Source: Rugosibacter aromaticivorans (GTDB taxonomy: Bacteria > Pseudomonadota > Gammaproteobacteria > Burkholderiales > Rhodocyclaceae). From it: DNA of 64,000 nucleotides. Position numbers and translations under genes: made by a program. The notes under the pieces are model-generated. The model did not search any database. It was not told the origin of the DNA and saw nothing but the letters and a program-made list of their open reading frames with translations. Below are positions 12,247 to 20,545 of this stretch, one piece after another. The stretch is taken from assembly GCF_000934545.1 (NCBI RefSeq), contig NZ_CP010554.1, forward strand, positions 2,604,001 to 2,668,000, written 5' to 3'. Position 1 is the first letter of the stretch; each line of letters opens with the position of its first letter.

Positions 12247-12262
12247 ACTGCCTTGGTACAAG

Positions 12263-14434
12263 CTATCGTTGCGCTAACGAATCCGTCACGATGCGCGGGG
12301 TAACAAATATCAACAACTCAGAACGGTTTTGCTGGCGGGTTTTAGCTTTGAACAGAAAACCCACATAAGGCAAATCACCCAGTACCGGCACACGCTCTTC
12401 CGAGCTGATGTCATTATCACGGGCAAACCCACCAATCACCACCGTGCCACCATTTTCGACGATCACATTGGTATTCAATGTGTTGGTATCCAGGCTACCC
12501 GTCGTGACATTGGTGATGGTGCTTTTCTCAATCTTCAATTCCATGCTTATCTTATTGTCAGGCGTAATCGACGGGGTCACCTCTAAAGTCAGTGGCGCGG
12601 AATAGGTCTGATAAATAGGTAAACCCGTTTGGGCATTAACACCCACTAATAAGGTTACCTGCTGCGTGTTGTTAATTTTGGCGCTCTTGCGGTTTTGCGT
12701 CACCACGCGTGGTGCGGAAACTGTTTTGTTTTTATCATCTGCCTCTGCTGCCAGCAGCTCTAGGGAAAGCAGCCGGGTGGCGGCATTATTGAACAACATC
12801 AGATTGATAGCCGTAGTGCCATTGGCGGTGAAATTCGTGCCGAACCCCTGCGTTGTGGTACGGATTAGCGAGGGCGTTGCGGGTGCACCAAACGCATTGA
12901 CATTGCTGAACCCTCCGCTGTCTGCTATACCCAGTGAAGCCTTAGCACCACCGCCAAGCGAAGTCACCGCGTTGCCAAAATACTTTAAGCGTACCCCTAA
13001 AGCGTTTGAAAAGCCCGTTGATGCCTCCACAATGCGGGCCTCAATCATTACTTGCTTGGGAGGGACATCCACATTACGAATAACCTCTCGAACTGCCTCA
13101 ACAACCGTTGCTATATCACGGATAAACAACTTTTGGGTCAAGTCATGCGTTGCCATACTGCCGCGTGGTGAAAGCATTCCACCGCTATTAACTTTCTTTG
13201 GTGCAGAAGGATCAGCACTGTTCGGGGTAGGTGTACCACCTGCCTGGGTAACATTTGCCTGAATCAACGCTGCTAGATCTGCTGGTTTGACATAATTCAA
13301 TGTAAAGGTCTCAGACACCAGCGGAGCCGTATCCGCCGCCCGAGCCTCTTCATCAGCCATATCCTGATCCCGCTTTTGCAGCGCTGCCCTGTCGCCAAAC
13401 ACAATGACGTCGTTGCGTACCCGCATCGCCGCATTGACTTGTGTCATGATTATTTCAAGCGCTTGATCATACGGCAGGTTATCGAGATTAGCCGTCACAC
13501 GACGACCATTAAGTGATGGATCGATCAGCACATTTTTACCGGATATTTCAGCAAGCGTCCGAAGAACCATGGCAGCATCCGCATCAAAAAAATTGATGGA
13601 TACTTTTTTCCCCTGCTGTCCAGTTTGCACCAGCTTGTTGGCTTCATCTGCTGGAATCGGCTTGATTTCAATGGTGAGTTGATTGTTGCTCACATGTGCT
13701 TGATGAAACCAGCGGCCTCGAGCTGCTATTTCTATACGGGTGAGATCACCCACCGCTCGCGAACTGAGGGTCGTCACAGGTGTCGCAAAATCATTGACAT
13801 CGCGGCGATTTTGAAGTCGCTCAGGCAATTCCACGCCACGCAACTCCACGGATAGTCCATTACCTGACCGACGTATATCAACTGGCACAGAGCCGTCGGT
13901 CAAATCTATCAAGATCACCGCCTCGCCTTCACTGCCTCGGCGAAATACCACATCACGGACTGCTGCATTATTTACTGCGGCAGCTTCCAGCTTCGGTGCT
14001 GCAGGTTGATAAATGCTGGGAGTCACTTCTTGTCCCGCCGCCACGGTTTGGGTCTGTAACTTAATAAACAAAGCATCGCCAACAATCTCTGTCGAAAATT
14101 TGGTTGGTCGATAAAGATTTAAAACTAACCGCGTCAACTTTTCGGTTTGCACCAAATTCAGACTCTTCAGGTCTCCCGCCACGACCTTCTGATTAGTCTG
14201 CCCCGACTGGTTTTCAGTTTCAGGAAAATCAAAAACCACACGCGGTGGCTCAACCACACTCCAGTTTCCCGGTAAAGACTTCAGCGGAGAAGACATTTTT
14301 ACCTTAAGCAAAACCTGATCACCTTCATGACGCACCTGTATCTGCTTGATCGCATTTTCAAATGCTGCGGCAGCCCCGCACAAACCAAACCAGGAGCTCG
14401 CCAAGATCAACGCGAGAAGATGTGTTTTTTTCAT
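12263..14434 (-). CDS. pilQ: Type IV pilus secretin PilQ
   Basis: Outer-membrane secretin through which the type IV pilus passes (723 residues). The start at 14434 gives a classical signal peptide (MKKTHLLALILASSWFG, cleaved after GAAAA). An upstream start would add 17 charged residues. AMIN domains lie at about residues 30-260 and a secretin/TonB short N-terminal domain follows (VSINFFDADAAMVLRTLAEI). A NolW-like N1 domain comes next (LNYVKPADLAALIQ), then the C-terminal secretin core with VPVLGDLPYVGFLFK. The stop of pilP and this start share one base (TAATG), so translation is coupled. Confidence 0.96.
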   Translation of the reverse strand: MKKTHLLALILASSWFGLCGAAAAFENAIKQIQVRHEGDQVLLKVKMSSPLKSLPGNWSVVEPPRVVFDFPETENQSGQTNQKVVAGDLKSLNLVQTEKLTRLVLNLYRPTKFSTEIVGDALFIKLQTQTVAAGQEVTPSIYQPAAPKLEAAAVNNAAVRDVVFRRGSEGEAVILIDLTDGSVPVDIRRSGNGLSVELRGVELPERLQNRRDVNDFATPVTTLSSRAVGDLTRIEIAARGRWFHQAHVSNNQLTIEIKPIPADEANKLVQTGQQGKKVSINFFDADAAMVLRTLAEISGKNVLIDPSLNGRRVTANLDNLPYDQALEIIMTQVNAAMRVRNDVIVFGDRAALQKRDQDMADEEARAADTAPLVSETFTLNYVKPADLAALIQANVTQAGGTPTPNSADPSAPKKVNSGGMLSPRGSMATHDLTQKLFIRDIATVVEAVREVIRNVDVPPKQVMIEARIVEASTGFSNALGVRLKYFGNAVTSLGGGAKASLGIADSGGFSNVNAFGAPATPSLIRTTTQGFGTNFTANGTTAINLMLFNNAATRLLSLELLAAEADDKNKTVSAPRVVTQNRKSAKINNTQQVTLLVGVNAQTGLPIYQTYSAPLTLEVTPSITPDNKISMELKIEKSTITNVTTGSLDTNTLNTNVIVENGGTVVIGGFARDNDISSEERVPVLGDLPYVGFLFKAKTRQQNRSELLIFVTPRIVTDSLAQR

Positions 14435-14952
14435 TAAGAACCCCCTTCTTTGAGTACGGAAAGCGTTTTTTCTTGCTCGATCCATACGCCGTTAATATCT
14501 CGAACAGTTTCCCGCACCGTGACGCCATCCTTGGTAATCGCTACAATTTTTCCAAAATTCTGGCCCATGTACTCCCCCACAAGAACATTTTTCGGCTTAT
14601 TCGGGGGAGGCGTCTGAATCAGGGCATACGGCTTCGATCCAGATAAAATCACGCCGACCACTTTTAAGTCTTCCAGCGGAAAACTTTCCAGCGGCTGAAG
14701 CGGACGGTTTCGATCAGGTGCTGTCTTATCGATTGTTGCATCGATAGTAACAATCTTGCCAGCAACAAAAGGGGAGAGCATGGCTTCCGCCTCATAAGCC
14801 ACCGGAGGAAAAGGTTTAATTTCTGGCAAACGCGATACTCTACCGTGCATATCTTTCGTCTGCTCCTGCATCCATTCCTTGATATCCTGGTGTTCTTCAG
14901 AAGTGCAGCCCAACAAAAAAAGGCAACCTGAAAGAATTAAAAGAAGTCTCAT
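14434..14952 (-). CDS. pilP: Type IV pilus assembly lipoprotein PilP
   Basis: Inner-membrane lipoprotein linking the PilMNO platform to the secretin PilQ across the periplasm. The 172 residues begin with a lipoprotein signal whose lipobox is LLGC (Cys16). The C-terminal half has the beta-rich PilP fold, with DLKVVGVILSGSKPYALIQ and a run up to VRETVRDINGVW. It shares one base with pilO upstream and one with pilQ downstream. Confidence 0.95.
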   Translation of the reverse strand: MRLLLILSGCLFLLGCTSEEHQDIKEWMQEQTKDMHGRVSRLPEIKPFPPVAYEAEAMLSPFVAGKIVTIDATIDKTAPDRNRPLQPLESFPLEDLKVVGVILSGSKPYALIQTPPPNKPKNVLVGEYMGQNFGKIVAITKDGVTVRETVRDINGVWIEQEKTLSVLKEGGS

Positions 14953-15686
14953 TAGTTCGCCCCTTTGTTCGCTTTTTTCTTCTTGGCTAACTCTTCCTCA
15001 TCGAGATAACGGAAGGTTTTTGCAGTCGTTTTAAAAACGAGCACACCCTCTTTTGGCCCAGTGGTCAGGTTAATATCATTCAGCGTCACTATGCGCGGCA
15101 ACTTGGCAATATCACCGGTAAACGCGCCAATATCATGATAACCACCGATTAGGTTCAAGGTAATGGGGACTTCCGCATAAAAATCCTTGATTGTCTCCCC
15201 CCCCGGCTTGAACAGCTCGACGGACAATCCCCGGCCTTGCGCCGCCTTATTGATATCGACCAGCAAATCACCCATCTCGGATCGGTTAGGCAGTTGTTTT
15301 AACAATGTCCCGAAAGATCGATCAATCTCAGCCAACTGACGCCGATACTCATCAAGATTTACCGACTGATTTTTTTTAGTAAGCCAATCTTCCCTTAGGC
15401 TAGCCTCTTGAACTTTTTGGGTATCCAACTCTTCTAGTTGTCCACTCCAGCCAAACCACCACGCCGCACCAACAATGACTAAAAAAAATCCTAGCAGGGT
15501 CACGACACGCGGGGCCAGCGGCCAGAGGCCGGGATCTTTCGGATCAATGGTCTTGAAGTCCTCGGCTAATTGATGAAAATCAATTAACGGCCCTTTGGGT
15601 TTAGGTTTAGCAAGCACAGTCGCGGATAAACCTTCTGATGGCGCATGCCCTGACTTGGCCTTCTTGTCAGCAAAAGGAAGCTTCAT
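14952..15686 (-). CDS. pilO: Type IV pilus alignment protein PilO
   Basis: Bitopic inner-membrane protein that pairs with PilN and recruits PilP. Of 244 residues the first ~60 are cytoplasmic. One membrane helix follows (VVTLLGFFLVIVGAAWWFGW, about 61-80). Then come a coiled-coil stretch (about 85-135) and a ferredoxin-like periplasmic domain with GGYHDIGAFTGDIAKLPRIV. The lysine-rich C-terminus (EEELAKKKKANKG) is typical of the family. The start overlaps the pilN end by 4 bp. Confidence 0.94.
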   Translation of the reverse strand: MKLPFADKKAKSGHAPSEGLSATVLAKPKPKGPLIDFHQLAEDFKTIDPKDPGLWPLAPRVVTLLGFFLVIVGAAWWFGWSGQLEELDTQKVQEASLREDWLTKKNQSVNLDEYRRQLAEIDRSFGTLLKQLPNRSEMGDLLVDINKAAQGRGLSVELFKPGGETIKDFYAEVPITLNLIGGYHDIGAFTGDIAKLPRIVTLNDINLTTGPKEGVLVFKTTAKTFRYLDEEELAKKKKANKGAN

Positions 15687-16267
15687 TTTTTAGCTCCCCG
15701 AGGCGGGGCAGCATCGGTATCTGCTAATTGTCGCGTTATGAATGTATTCACACTAAACGCATTCAATCGGCGGTTGCCTACTAGTTCAGCTTTAGTTTCG
15801 ATCAGCGTTGAATTTTCCAGCAACGGCGACTCGTCAAGATTATTCATAAGCGTAGTGATTCGCGCATTCGATTGCGCCACCCCAGTGAGGGCAATTTTCT
15901 GTTCCGTTTGCGTCAGGGTACGCAGATAAATACCTTCTGGCACCCGCTTGGCGAGCTCGTTAAAGAGGTGCACCATTTCTGTTCGGTTGGCTTGGAGTGC
16001 TTCAATCACTCGCTTGCGCGCCAGTAGGGAGTCTGTTTGGCTTTTAAGTTTTTTTATTTCCGCAATGTCTTTGTCCAGCGTAGAAATTTCAGTTTTGAGA
16101 AACTGGTTCTTGTCATTTTGTATGTCAATTTGTCGGCTGATAATACTAAAACCAAGAAACCAAATGACACCGGCTAACAGAGCAGTTAGCGCCATCAAGC
16201 CATAAAACTGCTGGCGCCTTGCGCGGCGAGCTTCCTCGCGGTGGGGAAGTAGATTTATTTTGATCAT
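15683..16267 (-). CDS. pilN: Type IV pilus assembly protein PilN
   Basis: Inner-membrane partner of PilO; its cytoplasmic N-terminus binds PilM. The diagnostic N-terminal motif INLLPHREEARRARR is present. One membrane helix (about residues 22-42) is followed by a coiled coil (about 45-95) and a periplasmic ferredoxin-like domain. The 194 residues match the family. It overlaps pilM and pilO by 4 bp each, so pilMNOPQ is a single translationally coupled operon. Confidence 0.95.
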   Translation of the reverse strand: MIKINLLPHREEARRARRQQFYGLMALTALLAGVIWFLGFSIISRQIDIQNDKNQFLKTEISTLDKDIAEIKKLKSQTDSLLARKRVIEALQANRTEMVHLFNELAKRVPEGIYLRTLTQTEQKIALTGVAQSNARITTLMNNLDESPLLENSTLIETKAELVGNRRLNAFSVNTFITRQLADTDAAPPRGAKK

Positions 16268-17358
16268 TGGTCAAACTTCCTCAGGGCGAGACCGCAAGCT
16301 ACGAGCAATGAAGGCGCATCCATCGCTAATTGCTTGGCGCGAATGCGCGGCGATATTGCCATACCGGCAAACGGATCAGCCAGTAAGGTATTGACGCTCG
16401 TTTGTTGCCTGACACTCTCGACCACCCCAGGAACCAGAACTGAGCCGCCAGCCAGAACGATGTGATGAACCTCATTATGCGGGGTTGAGGTGAAAAAAAA
16501 CTGCAGCGCACGTGCAATTTCTTGAGCCATGCTCGCAACAAACGGATGGAGTATTTCTGCTGCGTAATTTTCGGGGGGCGCTCCCGAACACTTCATTCTC
16601 TCAGCTTCTTCGGGACTCAATCCATAAGTGCGAATGATGTCATCGGTCAGTTGCGCACCACCAAACGCCTGCTCACGTACATACAACTGCTGTTCGTCTT
16701 GCATGATGTTGACTTTCGTCACTGCTGCCCCAACGTCAATCAGAGCAATGATTTGTCCTTGCCCATTTTGCGGAAGCTGTTTTAGCACCAACTCATATGC
16801 CGCCTGAATGGCATAAGCCTCGATATCAATCACGACAGGCTTTAATCCTGCCATTTCGGCCACAGCGACTCGATCTTCGACTCGTTCCTTACGCGACGCA
16901 GCGAGTAGCACCTCTACGTCGTCTGGGTTAGCGGGCGATGGGCCGATAATCTGAAAATCCAGATTGACCTCCTCAAGCGCAAAAGGCAGATATTGATTGG
17001 CCTCAGACTCTACCTGAATCTCCATTTCCTGCTCACGCAGGTTGGCTGGGAGCGTGATTTTTTTGGTAATGACGGCAGCAGTTGGTAATGCTAAAGCCAC
17101 ATTTCGCGTTTTAGTTCCCAGCTTACTCCAACAGCGTTTAAGCGCCTCCGCCACTGCCTCTAACGCTGCCATATTGCCATCGACCACGGCATCTCTCGGC
17201 ACGGGCTCGGTGACATAGCGCTCTACACGGGGGACTCCCTTACCGGCATCCACCAGCTCGACCATTCTGATCAACGTTGAGCCAATATCCACACCAATCA
17301 AAGGACGCAGCTTCGGATTGAAAATAGTTTTCAGCGAAGAGAGATCTATCTGCAACAC
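16264..17358 (-). CDS. pilM: Type IV pilus assembly ATPase-like protein PilM
   Basis: Actin-like cytoplasmic protein that binds ATP and the PilN N-terminus at the inner face of the pilus machine. Length 364. Actin-fold phosphate loops are visible: IGVDIGSTLIRMVEL (about residues 21-35) and ALIDVGAAVTKV (about 205-216). The adenosine motif VLAGGSVLVPGV is near residue 300. The start is a GTG with AAAGGAAAA just upstream. The gene is divergent from mrcA with a 121-bp gap, an arrangement conserved in many Gram-negative bacteria. Confidence 0.95.
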   Translation of the reverse strand: MLQIDLSSLKTIFNPKLRPLIGVDIGSTLIRMVELVDAGKGVPRVERYVTEPVPRDAVVDGNMAALEAVAEALKRCWSKLGTKTRNVALALPTAAVITKKITLPANLREQEMEIQVESEANQYLPFALEEVNLDFQIIGPSPANPDDVEVLLAASRKERVEDRVAVAEMAGLKPVVIDIEAYAIQAAYELVLKQLPQNGQGQIIALIDVGAAVTKVNIMQDEQQLYVREQAFGGAQLTDDIIRTYGLSPEEAERMKCSGAPPENYAAEILHPFVASMAQEIARALQFFFTSTPHNEVHHIVLAGGSVLVPGVVESVRQQTSVNTLLADPFAGMAISPRIRAKQLAMDAPSLLVACGLALRKFDQ

Positions 17359-17479
17359 TTTTCCTTTAAAAATAAAGCCCTAAGAGGAATACGCATAATC
17401 CACTTTAAATCCTAACAGCAACCATATTGCCTGTAAAGCAAAATATCATCGTGCCCGGCAGCGTTCAGCATTTCCGCGC

Positions 17480-19885
17480 ATGACTATAATGCACAATGTC
17501 AAACCTTTTGCGTATTGCCGTATTCGTATCTATATTTTGTCACTCCTCTCCTCTCTCTCACTTAACCGCTGGGCACTGCGCATCCCGCTACTGATCGTCG
17601 GCGCTCTGCTTGGTGCAGCTGCCTTGATCGGCATTGTGCTCATTCTTGCCTACCCCCAGCTTCCTTCGCTCGAGGTGGTGACTGACTACCGGCCCAAAAT
17701 ACCACTTCGCATTTATTCGAGCGATGGCTATTTGATTGGCGAGTTCGGTGAAGAACGGCGCGACTTTGTCCTCATTGACGCTGTACCCACTGTCATGAAA
17801 CAGGCGATTCTCGCTGCCGAAGATGAACGCTTTTACAAGCACCCTGGCGTCGATACAATGGGTGTGTTGCGTGCGGCTTTTGCCAATTTAGTGAGTGGCG
17901 GCAAGCAGCAAGGAGCTTCCACACTCACCATGCAAGTGGCGCGCAACTTTTTTCTTTCCAGTGAAAAAACGCTGACTCGAAAGCTGTATGAAGCGCTCTT
18001 GGCGATCAAGATAGAGCATAGTTTGACCAAGGATGAAATTTTCCAGCTTTATATCAACCAGATCTATCTAGGACAACGCGCCTACGGATTCTCATCTGCA
18101 GCACAAATTTATTTTGGCAAGCCATTAAAAGACATCACCGTGGCTGAAGCAGCCATGTTGGGCGGCTTGCCCAAAGCGCCTTCGTCATACAACCCAGTGG
18201 CTAACCCCAAGCGCGCTCAATTACGGCAGCACTACGTATTGCGCCGTATGTTTGAGCTCGGCTTCATTAATGCCGCGCAATTAAAAGAAGCCCAAGAAGA
18301 GGTATTAAAGGTAAAGCGCAATCCCAATGAATTTGGCCTGCATGCCGACTACGTAGCCGAAATGGCACGCCAGATTACGGCTGAACGATTCCCTGGCGAT
18401 ATTTACAGCCGTGGCTACCGGGTCATCACCACAATCACCCGCAATGACCAACAAGCAGCCTATCGCAGTCTGCGTAAAAATGTTCTTGACTACGACAGGC
18501 GCCATGGCTATCGAGGTGCCGAAACGTATGTTGACATGACTTCCCTTGCTTCCGGTCAAGATGACGCATTGGAAGACCTGCTCAATGATTTCGTCAGCAA
18601 CGACGATCTGCTTCCGGCACTCGTTCTAGCCGCCTCATCACAAAACGTTCGCGCTATCCTGCGTAGCGGTGAAGTTGTGAACATTCATGATGATGGCCTG
18701 AAATTTGCCGCCCACATGCTGGACGACAAAGCCCCGTCAAATAAACGCATACGGCGTGGCGCAGTCATTCGCGTACAAAAAACCGACAAAGGCTGGCAGA
18801 TACTTCAGCTGCCCGATGTGCAAGCCGCTTTCGTGGCGGCAAGCCCCGTTGATGGCGCTATCCGCGCACTGGTTGGTGGCTTTGACTTCAACCAAAGCAA
18901 ATTCAACCACGTCACCCAGGCTTGGCGTCAGCCTGGCTCGAGCTTCAAACCCTTTATTTACTCTGCTTCTCTGGAAAAGGGCTATACCCCGGCCTCCGTG
19001 TTACCTGACGAGCCCATTTCCTTCTCCGCCGACGAAACGGGCTCTCAAGTATGGGAGCCCAAAAATTATGATGGCAAATATGAAGGCCCGATGACACTAC
19101 GTACCGCATTGGCGAAATCCAAAAACATGGTGTCTATTCGGCTGCTGCGCGCCATTGGCGCCCGCTACGCACAAGACTACATCACGCGCTTTGGCTTTGA
19201 TGCTGAAAAACACCCACCCTACCTCACCATGGCATTGGGAGCCGGTATGGTCACGCCATGGCAGCAACTTGTTGCTTATTCCGTGTTTGCCAATGGGGGC
19301 TATCGCATTGCTCCTTACATCGTGCGCCAGATTCTTGATGGCAAAGGCAACGTTCTGGCCAACACGCAACCATCAATCGCCGGTGACGAATCACTCCGTG
19401 TGATTGATGCACGTAATGCCTGGCTCATGGATAGCATGATGCACGACGTGGTTCGTCGAGGCACGGCAACGCGTGCCGCACAAGTCTTAAAGCGTAGCGA
19501 TCTTGCTGGTAAAACCGGCACAACCAACGACTATATCGATGCATGGTTCTGCGGCTATCAACCCACCGTCGTCGGTATTGCCTGGGTAGGGTTCGACGCA
19601 CCACGACGACTCGGTAACGGAGAAACTGGCGGATCTGCCGCTTTACCCATATGGATCGGTTACATGGAGCAAGCGCTCAAGGGCGTACCTGAAAGCTGGC
19701 CGGAAGTACCTGAAGGTATGCTCTCGGTCATCGCTAGCGACCCTTCCGGCCATGTAACAACCGAAATGGTATACCGTGAGCATCTGCCGCCAGCCCCAGA
19801 GGAAGATCCGCCAACGGAAGCCCAACAGCTCCCCGCGCCGGTGGAAGTAGTCAAGCCCAAAGCGGTGGCGAAACCTCCCCAGTAA
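17480..19885 (+). CDS. mrcA: Penicillin-binding protein 1A
   Basis: Bifunctional peptidoglycan glycosyltransferase and DD-transpeptidase in the inner membrane (801 residues). A membrane helix at about residues 36-58 precedes the GT51 domain with AEDERFYKHPGVD (catalytic Glu), GASTLTMQVARN and QIYLGQRAYG. The transpeptidase domain has SxxK in PGSSFKPF, SxN in SKN and the KTGT box in AGKTGTTNDY. A proline-rich tail ends the protein. The ATG at 17489 (fourth codon) is an alternative start; neither has a clear ribosome-binding site. The 17359-17479 gap must hold promoters for both mrcA and pilM, but none is clear enough to call. Confidence 0.95.
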   Translation: MTIMHNVKPFAYCRIRIYILSLLSSLSLNRWALRIPLLIVGALLGAAALIGIVLILAYPQLPSLEVVTDYRPKIPLRIYSSDGYLIGEFGEERRDFVLIDAVPTVMKQAILAAEDERFYKHPGVDTMGVLRAAFANLVSGGKQQGASTLTMQVARNFFLSSEKTLTRKLYEALLAIKIEHSLTKDEIFQLYINQIYLGQRAYGFSSAAQIYFGKPLKDITVAEAAMLGGLPKAPSSYNPVANPKRAQLRQHYVLRRMFELGFINAAQLKEAQEEVLKVKRNPNEFGLHADYVAEMARQITAERFPGDIYSRGYRVITTITRNDQQAAYRSLRKNVLDYDRRHGYRGAETYVDMTSLASGQDDALEDLLNDFVSNDDLLPALVLAASSQNVRAILRSGEVVNIHDDGLKFAAHMLDDKAPSNKRIRRGAVIRVQKTDKGWQILQLPDVQAAFVAASPVDGAIRALVGGFDFNQSKFNHVTQAWRQPGSSFKPFIYSASLEKGYTPASVLPDEPISFSADETGSQVWEPKNYDGKYEGPMTLRTALAKSKNMVSIRLLRAIGARYAQDYITRFGFDAEKHPPYLTMALGAGMVTPWQQLVAYSVFANGGYRIAPYIVRQILDGKGNVLANTQPSIAGDESLRVIDARNAWLMDSMMHDVVRRGTATRAAQVLKRSDLAGKTGTTNDYIDAWFCGYQPTVVGIAWVGFDAPRRLGNGETGGSAALPIWIGYMEQALKGVPESWPEVPEGMLSVIASDPSGHVTTEMVYREHLPPAPEEDPPTEAQQLPAPVEVVKPKAVAKPPQ

Positions 19886-19910
19886 AAACGGCAGGTGCAG
19901 CCAAAAATGG

Positions 19911-20237
19911 CTAAAAATCTATCTTGCCCCCCGTTTGTTCTGACAAGACGCGCGCAACAGCTACCCATAATGCCTCACCATCGCGAGTGGCTAACCAGCA
20001 GCCATTTTGTGGCCGGAAGTGGTAGCCGCCCGATTTTGCCGCTAACCAAATTTCACGTGCTGCCGTGTGCCGATTAATAATAATTTTCGACCCATTTTCA
20101 CATGCAATCTCAAGCACGCCACCTGGTTTGGTCTCAACATCAAAATCTGCTGTGCCACGCTCACTCGCCCCTTCAAGAGCCGCTTCGAGGCGCGTTAACT
20201 CCTGATCTGCCAACTGTATAAATTCCTGTTCATCCAT
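19911..20237 (-). CDS. cyaY: Frataxin-like iron-binding protein CyaY
   Basis: Small acidic protein that binds iron and modulates IscS-driven Fe-S cluster assembly. The 108 residues show the family order: an acidic first helix (MDEQEFIQLADQELTRLEAAL), a beta-sheet with DFDVETKPGGVLEIACENG, KIIINRH and EIWLAAKSGGYHF, and the terminal helix with GEALWVAVARVLSEQ. It stands alone on the minus strand between mrcA and the lptM-lysA pair, as in many Proteobacteria. Confidence 0.94.
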   Translation of the reverse strand: MDEQEFIQLADQELTRLEAALEGASERGTADFDVETKPGGVLEIACENGSKIIINRHTAAREIWLAAKSGGYHFRPQNGCWLATRDGEALWVAVARVLSEQTGGKIDF

Positions 20238-20278
20238 CGCGTGTTACCATCCTTTATCCGTTTTTAACCCTCTTAGCT

Positions 20279-20545
20279 ATGCGTACTCTGTTGGCCCTTT
20301 TTATGCTGCCCCTGCTGACCGCTTGCGGCACCAAGACGCCCCTTAAGCTCCCACCCACGACGACTGCGCTGATGACATCTGCCGCCGTCGCCATTTCCCA
20401 CGAAAACTTGCTTCGCGCCGTATTACCAGCGCGCCCCGAAGGTGCCGCGAAGCCAATCCCCTTGTGGGAAAATACCCTTGGGGGGCCGGCTTTTCTTCAT
20501 GGCAATCATAACAACAATGCAGCAGCATCTTCACAATGCATTTGA
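20279..20545 (+). CDS. lptM: LptM/YifL-like small lipoprotein with unusual C-terminal extension
   Basis: Family members are short outer-membrane lipoproteins encoded just before lysA; LptM assists assembly of the LptDE LPS translocon. The signal and lipobox (MRTLLALFMLPLLTACG, Cys16) and the family stretch TKTPLKLPP are clear. At 88 residues it is longer than I expect for the family. The part after residue ~30 is low in recognisable features and ends NHNNNAAASSQCI. The DNA at 20461-20490 can fold into a GC-rich hairpin. The gene overlaps the lysA start by 10 bp. The extension may come from repeat insertion, or the family C-terminus may simply be variable. Confidence 0.75.
   Translation: MRTLLALFMLPLLTACGTKTPLKLPPTTTALMTSAAVAISHENLLRAVLPARPEGAAKPIPLWENTLGGPAFLHGNHNNNAAASSQCI

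Noticed and set aside
12408..13262. Long plus-strand reading frames opposite pilQ and other genes
   Set aside because: They are shadows of well-supported genes on the other strand with no independent motif.
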